DNA of 64,000 bases from positions 2,263,414 to 2,327,413 of the forward strand of contig OY811979.1 of NCBI GenBank assembly GCA_963681505.1, written 5' to 3'. The translations under genes were made by a program, and so were the position numbers. The notes below the pieces were generated by a model. It was not told where the DNA came from. It did no database searches and saw only the letters and a list, made by a program, of their open reading frames with translations. Shown here in pieces: positions 57,785 through 64,000 of the stretch. Source of the stretch: Eunapius fragilis (lineage: Eukaryota > Porifera > Demospongiae > Spongillida > Spongillidae). Each line of letters begins with the position of its first letter. Positions within the stretch are counted from its first letter, which is position 1.

Positions 57785-57865
57785 ACTCGGGCGGCCCTAC
57801 TACCGCGTTTGGTCGGGGTTGTCACCCTACTACCTGTGGGTAGTAGGGCCCGCCCGACTATTTAC
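57785..57865. mobile_element. GC-rich foldback, about 80 bp
   Basis: CGGGCGGCCCTACTACC pairs with GGTAGTAGGGCCCGCCCG across a short loop that itself contains CCCTACTACCTG. Much more GC-rich than its surroundings. Probably a minimal foldback element; no target duplication identified. Confidence 0.5.
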
Positions 57866-58687
57866 AGCACGGATCTGCACAAAACCATTCACTTTACATG
57901 TAAAGCATGCATGGTGACTCAACTGTGTGTACAGTACACATGTAGTTATTTTAATCTGATAAAGCTTCCTTATCTGAAGACTTCCTTGTCTAGCCGTGAA
58001 TGTTGCAACTGTATGAATATAGTTACAGTTGCAAGGGCTGAGAACTAAATAGCTGCAACTATATCCTTTTCCCATATAGCTACTCCTTGTATAAACCCAA
58101 ATCTCATGCACCAATGGAGTATAATGGTGGTCTTGAAAAAGCTATTCTTAGGGGTAGTGATCTGCCTGTGCAGCAGTAAGTAAGATAAAGCCACCATCAG
58201 GTACTTCTAGCAGCTAGCACACTCACATTTATGTAGTGAAATAAAAACAGACCTTCTGCCCACACTTATAAAGCTGCAGACCCTGTCCACAGATAGGACC
58301 TCACCTGAGAACATATCCTTATGGATCGATCTACATGCTGCCATGTACTGCCATGTAGTTCACTTCCTTAGTTCCCACACTACCCATCTATACAACTTAA
58401 CTGCATGTAGGCTACACCTCCATGTTTAGATGGGACCATTTTTACTGGATCAAATTTGACCAATAGAATTTTAGCACAACTGACACGCATATGATGGAAT
58501 TGGACTAATATAATTATAGCACAGTCTGCACACGTGTAAGGCTTTGCAGGTATAAAAGCCACTCATCCACTAGCAAAAAGAGGTAAAAATTTAATAATAC
58601 TCTATGTAGATGTGTAAAGGCTCTGCACTTTGCTTTAAAAAATAAAGAAGTAAAAATTTAATCATACTCTCTGTTACGTATATGTAG

Positions 58688-58872
58688 ATGGCTGACGACC
58701 TTCGCGGGTTTTTCACCAACGAGGGGTCGGAGGAGGAAGAGTACATTCATCCTCCAACTCCTCTCCCCTTCACCCCACCACTCCAGAAGCCCCGCTTCTG
58801 CCACCACCACCAGCAGCACTGCCCACACCACTACCAGCAGCTACTCCCGCCGGCAAAAAAACTTATGAAACA
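58688..58872 (+). CDS. Possible first exon, acidic then His/Gln/Pro-rich
   Basis: ATG in a fair context reads MADDLRGFFTNEGSEEEEYI, then a Pro-rich and His/Gln-rich segment (HHHQQHCPHHYQQ) to LMKQ, where a GTAAAT donor-like site coincides with the start of the large palindrome. No family recognised and no downstream exon found. It may be a real small exon or a chance opening. Confidence 0.3.
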
Positions 58873-59137
58873 AGTAAATAAAAACATTCTCTAACGAGAG
58901 AGTTGTTGGCATATAGGATTGACCAATGGTGGTGTAAAAAGCATGGAAACAAGAGTGACAGAAATATTGAAATAGGCCTATACTTAGCACACAATACAAC
59001 ACACATGCCTGAATAATGGGCTAAATATAGGCCTATTTCAATATTTCTGTCACTCTTGTTTCCATGCTTTTTACACCACCATTGGTCAATCCTATATGCC
59101 AACAACTCTCTCGTTAGAGAATGTTTTTATTTACTTG
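58871..59137. mobile_element. Large perfect-looking palindrome, arms about 110 bp
   Basis: Left arm CAAGTAAATAAAAACATTC ... GAAATAGGCCTATA and right arm its inverse, loop about 40 bases. The centre shares GAAATAGGCCTATA with the hairpin MITE family at 18.8, 43.1 and 63.2 kb. Near-complete arm identity points to recent origin. Confidence 0.75.
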
Positions 59138-61714
59138 TACAAACTAGCCATGGTCCTAACTAATGTGAACATTAACCAGACTCATCATAGTTAACAGTCT
59201 TGCACATCTCCCTACATCATTTTGACTCATTACCAGTTGAATTCCGTGACTCACTTACAATGTGTTACCATAAGCCCTTCATCAAGGTGCTAGCTAGCTG
59301 TACTGTGTGATGGGTGTGAGGATGATTTCAACCTTCCTCTCGACTGCAGAAAAGTGGACTTGTCACAATGAAATCAGGGACACAATAGGTGACATAGAAT
59401 AAATTGTGTACAAGGAGGTAATATGTTTATCTCTAGTCCACAATGTGTGTGCATTAGGAGCTGAATTTAGTATGAGAGGGGTATGGCAGTCTCAAATGGT
59501 AGGTTCTAAATACGTTTCATTGTTACTGCTATTCGATCATCTGCGGCAAAAATGTTGCGATGCTGCAGACGTACACTGGGCCTCCTTCACACCCCTTGGG
59601 AGTTCCAAGGTAATGAAGCAGAAAATTTAAAAATTGCTGTCAAATGGAAAAATCATATCCAGAAGTGGCAGGATGTATCAGTATGAGTGAGGATATCTTT
59701 TGCAATTTTGAGGGCACAAATCTATGCCTAAGGGGTTCTCAAGCCAAATGGAGATGAGGTGCAGCTATCGATGATGGCGCTGGTCTGCCAAATCTTGTAT
59801 AAAGTCGCTCAGATATTGTAGCTGAGTGTTAAAGTTGAGGCTGGACATGACCTGAAGCATCAAATTGTCCCAATAAATCAAATACCATTAAGTTACTAGA
59901 CAAATGAATCATCCGAAACAACTTGCTCACAAGACGCAAAATGAGACCTGCTAAGTATGGGTCTAGATTTCACCTAATCAAAGTGAGGCTAAGACGACCC
60001 ATATATAGGCTGTTCAGCATTTCTTCAGCATATGTAAGTGTTGGTTCTAACAGCCAGTTGTGAGACCAACTGCGACAAAGCCTGCCTTGCCTCTGTGCCC
60101 CAACATTTATCACACTCTACCACCATTGATGCTTTTGCAGCTTGCCCCAGATGATATGCCCGCTTCTAAAATGTGTAAAGGATTAAAAGCAGCAGAAAAG
60201 CCTCTGTCCCAATTAGCCACTAAAGTATCTGCTGGACAAAACTTTGGTTTTTCATTACTCTAATTGCTACCCTATTATATATTTGAAATTTTTGTTCATT
60301 GAATGGACAATGCAGTTTAACTATTACACATATGCGACAATAAACACAAAAATATCATTAATTTTATTCTCAGACTTCAGTTTGTAGAGCTATCCTATCT
60401 AGGTTAACATGACTGTTAAAGGACTTATTTTAGTGTGTATAACAATAAATGAGCATTTATTCCTTTTTATTCCCTATACCGGTATATAATTTTATGATTA
60501 TTATATTATATTCTCTATTAAAAATGTTAAAAGAAATCATTCTTTTTTATAATCATTACTATTATTATATTAGCAATGTAGGGTGCATAAGGTGTGGTGC
60601 AAGCTGTGACAAATCCTACACTGTAAATTCCTAATGTCATTGTAATTGACTTTGTTCAATAAGGATCATGCTTTGATCTCCATGTTCCGATTTATTCCTT
60701 TTTCTGATTAAACAGTTTATCCGTCCCTATCATCGTGTTTGAAGATTTACACATGATTTTATCATGACATCCATGCACTTCTCATGGAAGCATGTAATTG
60801 TATCCCTCAACATTTTCATTCTTTGCACTGGAGGGTGGGCACATCTCCCTCCTACACCCTCCCCTTTACTATTGTTTCCCTCCACCCCCTCCACCACCCC
60901 CTTTCATTTTCACTGAAGAGTAGAGGTAGCTACGTGCTATATGACATACCTTTGGGTGACTTTACAAGCATGTTCTGGACTTGTCTTTTAGCAGTCCATT
61001 CCTATTCAGGCTCTGCATGTGCTTGATATTCTGGTTGGGTTGATGTGAATCACAAATGGAGCTGTTTTTGGAGCTAGCATTTCAATAATGGCTCAGCCTC
61101 AATTATAATCAATAGCCATACTAAACACAGCTTATTTGTTGATGATGTGACTATGAATTCTCTTCAATGAGCATTTGAAAAAAAGGTCCAATAATTTAAT
61201 GGAACCAAGGGGAAAATATGGTGACTTGCTTAAAAATCTAGTCAAATATGTTGCATTGACAATACTCTCAGGAGATATGCTGTAAATAATATTTGGTATG
61301 TTTTCCCCATACTTTCTATGGAACGAGACCACGCAAATTGTGAATTGATTCTTGAGTCATGTTACTGCCCCCCCCCATCCCCCCCCCCCTTACCCCGGTG
61401 ATATTGATATATATGGGCCAGGATGCAGGAGAGGGCACCATTTCTGCATCGTGTCCCTGGGCCATACCACACTACGGCGGTGACTATGCCACTAAGTTGT
61501 CTGATCTCTCTAAGTACCAGTTGGCATATAGTTTTTCTACAGCATGATCATTGTTCGACTGCTCTATTAAAGTACACTTGCAAGAGTTATTCGGTTTACT
61601 GGATTGCTTTTTGACATTTCCTATGTATTTTTTATAAAGAGTCAACAAATGCATAATCTTCAAGAACCAACATGCCATGACACATCACTACATAACTATA
61701 TCTTTTCGTTCTAG
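59138..61714. other. Non-coding stretch before the FN3 exon
   Basis: No supported gene. A weak coding-like piece at 60060-60263 (ADDMPASKMCKGLKAAEKP-like) could be an exon but matches nothing I know. C runs at 61368-61390. Confidence 0.45.
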
Positions 61715-62071
61715 GACCTCTAGATGCCTCATACAACTTCTCAGTAGCCATTTCAAATACCTCCTTCATACTCTCCTGGGGTGCTCCATACTCTCTTGAT
61801 GTCACTGGCTGGACTTTTGATATATTCAATTACACCCTTTGTATGAATGTTACCACCATACATGGATGTAATACCATCCCCAGTGATCCAGAGTGTACCT
61901 TCCCACGAACCTGTACTTCATCAGTCGATTTTACTGTCCCTTATGCAAATGGAAGACTAATTAAAAACAAGACCATCGTGGAATATGGTTATCCTATTCT
62001 GTTCACATTCTTTGCCATCAATGGAGCTGGGAATGGGGATGTGGCAAAATATATTTATAGAAATGATACAG
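61715..62071 (+). CDS. Fibronectin type III exon, phase 1-1
   Basis: 357 bp between TTCTAG and GTAAGC. FN3 pattern: FILSWGAPYSLDVTGWTF (B-strand Trp), FDIFNYTLCMNV (C-strand), then a Cys-rich insert (CNTIPSDPECTFPRTC) and a final GYPILFTFFAINGAGNGD with the FN3 G-strand Asn-Gly. Many N-x-S/T sites. FN3 domains occur in receptor ectodomains. The two Ig exons upstream share strand and phase, so one gene could contain all three, though 14 kb separates it from the nearest. Confidence 0.8.
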
Positions 62072-62984
62072 GTAAGCATGGACATTATTTATATTACAAT
62101 ATTACCGATTACTAATGTATATGTTTTGTCCCTAATCACACATGCATGTTCATGTTTCCCCATTCAGTGTTGCACATTGTGGTTTTCATACATTAATCAA
62201 AATATGCTCTTTTATTACAAGACATGGAGCGTAGAATTGCAGCAGCCTAAATGGGGTGGGTACAAGGTGAGAAAAGGTCTTTGTCAAAACACCCTTTTGG
62301 CCCCTGATTAATTAGATTATGTGGCATTCGAGGTTAATCAATTATTGCTAATAGAAGCGATCCAATGGCTCCATACTACAATATTTTACAGGATGTAAAA
62401 ATTCTAAAAATCAGCCACACAGTGATATTCTAAATGTGGTGCTGTGCTGAGGGTGGAGATGGTGAAACAGTTCCTGAGGAGCAAGATGGCATCTTGGGGC
62501 ATAGAGCCTCTGTATTCTACCTCCCAGCCAATCACAAGTGATATGGGATGGGACCTACATGTAGAATTGTGCCCAAAATGATGTTACTCTGGGCCTCAGT
62601 TTGGCTCTTACTGGCCCTGTGGTTAGGGCACACACCACGATAAATGAAACCCTATTCAGGACAAGTTAGCTTATCAGGTCATCTTATCCAGTGGGGATGG
62701 CATGACTTTCAGATAACGCACAGTTGGGAGGTATAGATCGAAGTACATTATGCATATTCTAACAACACTTTACCTTTTACAATAGCCTATCCGTTCATCG
62801 GCAGTAAGTTGCTGTAAAAGCATGAAATAAAGTCAAATTGTAAACAAAATGGCGACTTTTAGAAACGGGCTTCATAAAATTCGTGGCCACACACATTGGC
62901 AAAAGATCTAAGTAGTGCATGAATGTTGTGTTCCATATAGGAGAATATACTCGTCCCCATCGTCCGTACCCAGTCCCACCTAAA
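62072..62984. other. Non-coding stretch after the FN3 exon
   Basis: No exon or repeat family recognised; if the receptor gene continues, this is intron. Confidence 0.45.
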
Positions 62985-63145
62985 GTTTCTCCTTCTTCAT
63001 CTTTTATCTTTCTTCTTCTTTCTTCTTTCTTCTTTCTTCTTCCTATTCCTATTCCTCTTCCTGTACCTCTTCCTCTTCCTCTTCCTCTTCCTCCCTCCTC
63101 CTCCTCCTCTTCCTCTCCCTCTTCCTCCTCCTCCTCTATATTAGC
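62985..63145. repeat. Polypyrimidine (CTT/CCT)n tract
   Basis: About 160 bases almost free of purines on the plus strand, made of CTTTCTTCTT and CTTCCTCTTCC words. Mirror-type symmetry could allow triplex DNA. Confidence 0.9.
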
Positions 63146-63149
63146 ACGC

Positions 63150-63280
63150 ACATTTTAATATGACAACATGCTGCTACTATAGGCCTTTTTCATTTTTCTT
63201 TTTCAATCTGAAGCCTTGTTCCCTTGCTTTTTTCACCACATTACCTTTGATTACTATATACCACCTACCTTCTCGTATAG
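63150..63280. mobile_element. Hairpin MITE family, copy 3
   Basis: ATATGACAACATGCTGCTAC, TTTTTCATTTTTCTTTTTCA, GCCTTGTTCCCTTGC and ACCTTTGATTACTATATACC match copies 1 and 2 in order. Confidence 0.65.
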
Positions 63281-64000
63281 ACAACGTTTTTTATTATTAG
63301 TATTCATTAGAAATCATGCACGAGTTCCAAGTTTGCTGAATGAATTCATTGTCTTAAACTGGTACGTTTTAGTATGGTAAGGCCACGTGATTAATGATCA
63401 CATGAAGATCAGATCAGCGGTTTTTCTTGAGATTATTGGTGTTCATTGTATTCCGTATGCTTTGTGTATAGCTGTTGTGTTTCTCGTTAGAAAATACTCA
63501 GGATGTCCAAAGATTATAATATTGCAGGGAAATCACAGTGATACAAAATAATACAGCCTATGGCAAAACTACAGTAGAGCACAAACAGAATGCACACTGA
63601 CGTCTATTCCTGTCTAAAATCCCAAATCATACACATGGTGATATGCTTAAACAGCCAATAGAAAGTTCTGGAACATGCGTGCCCAACACATGTATAATTA
63701 ACACCTAAAGCAAGCCAGGTCATGCCAGAGCATGCTCTTTAACACCTCCCCCACTGGTCTCAGAGGCCATGTTCACTTTTAAATCCTGATTGACCTCCGT
63801 AGATTTTCTGGACCATAGTCTCCTCCAGTAAGCAAACGTGGATTGTGAGGTTTGGGGTTTGGTGGTTGCTTAGGTTCTGGAATAGAGGGCTCCTGAGGTG
63901 TTGGCATTGGTTTTTGGGCTTACTGAGAGCATGCCTTGACCAGACAAAGTGTCTGAGTAATGCTCTTCAAGTGATGAATAGGAGGAATTAGAATCATGTG
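63281..64000. other. Right edge, nothing recognised
   Basis: AT-rich, no reading frame with family resemblance. Confidence 0.5.

Noticed and set aside
62795..63151. Glu/Gly/Arg-rich 118-codon frame
   Set aside because: Translation of the polypyrimidine tract.

Overview
The window looks like animal nuclear DNA. It is AT-rich, most stretches have no long reading frames, spliced genes have introns often only 45-80 bp long, and transposable elements (TEs) are dense and nested. Protein types (SENP/Ulp1 SUMO protease, TRIM, cadherin, Ig and FN3 receptor exons) are metazoan. The mixture of small introns, TRIM-like genes, Ig/FN3 receptors, Ulp1-carrying transposons and lysine-rich repeat proteins suggests a sponge, probably a demosponge. 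That assignment is inference; nothing here proves it.

Layout. 1-7.9 kb: gene-poor, with a foldback element, poly-C tracts and a duplicated 240-bp segment. 7.86-9.77 kb (-): decayed DDE-like element with a CW-like zinc module, abutting a truncated cadherin gene (+). 9.77-17.64 kb: the cadherin pseudogene, split inside its transmembrane helix by a 5.19-kb LTR retrotransposon (-) whose pol order is PR-INT-RT-RNaseH, as in Gmr1-type Ty3/gypsy elements. 18.7-20.1 kb: small repeats. 20.9-23.65 kb (-): tyrosine recombinase pseudogene split by a 1.78-kb long-TIR element with a 9-bp target duplication. 23.71-27.69 kb (-): Ginger-type DNA transposon with integrase, Ulp1 protease and PHD finger. 28.0-33.14 kb (-): MuDR/MULE-type transposon gene with FAR1-like zinc finger, transposase, SWIM, PHD-like and Ulp1 parts, broken by a hAT fragment. 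33.49-40.43 kb (-): a host SENP-family SUMO protease gene whose catalytic region reads through eight clean exons. One of its introns holds a minisatellite built from its own splice-donor region, split by a 3.7-kb hAT element that itself carries a nested hAT-type element.

41.3-42.7 kb (+): TRIM-like pseudogene with a 109-bp foldback element in its second B-box region. 42.7-62.1 kb (+): three phase 1-1 exons (Ig, Ig, FN3), probably parts of one or more cell-surface receptor genes with TE-filled introns. A 100-bp antisense copy of the TRIM B-box, flanked by a 12-bp duplication, lies at 46.4 kb. 52.1-53.1 kb is a 1-kb minisatellite. 55.2-57.6 kb is a lysine/arginine-rich repeat coding fragment split by a second long-TIR element.

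Main themes. (1) A TIR family with 9-bp target duplications is present as four dated insertions, two long and two minimal foldbacks. (2) Ginger and MuDR transposons side by side carry related Ulp1 plus PHD modules, next to a cellular Ulp1/SENP gene, all on the same strand. (3) Reciprocal empty sites show two independent insertions of one 154-bp hairpin. Functional statements rest on motif reading only; no database search was possible.
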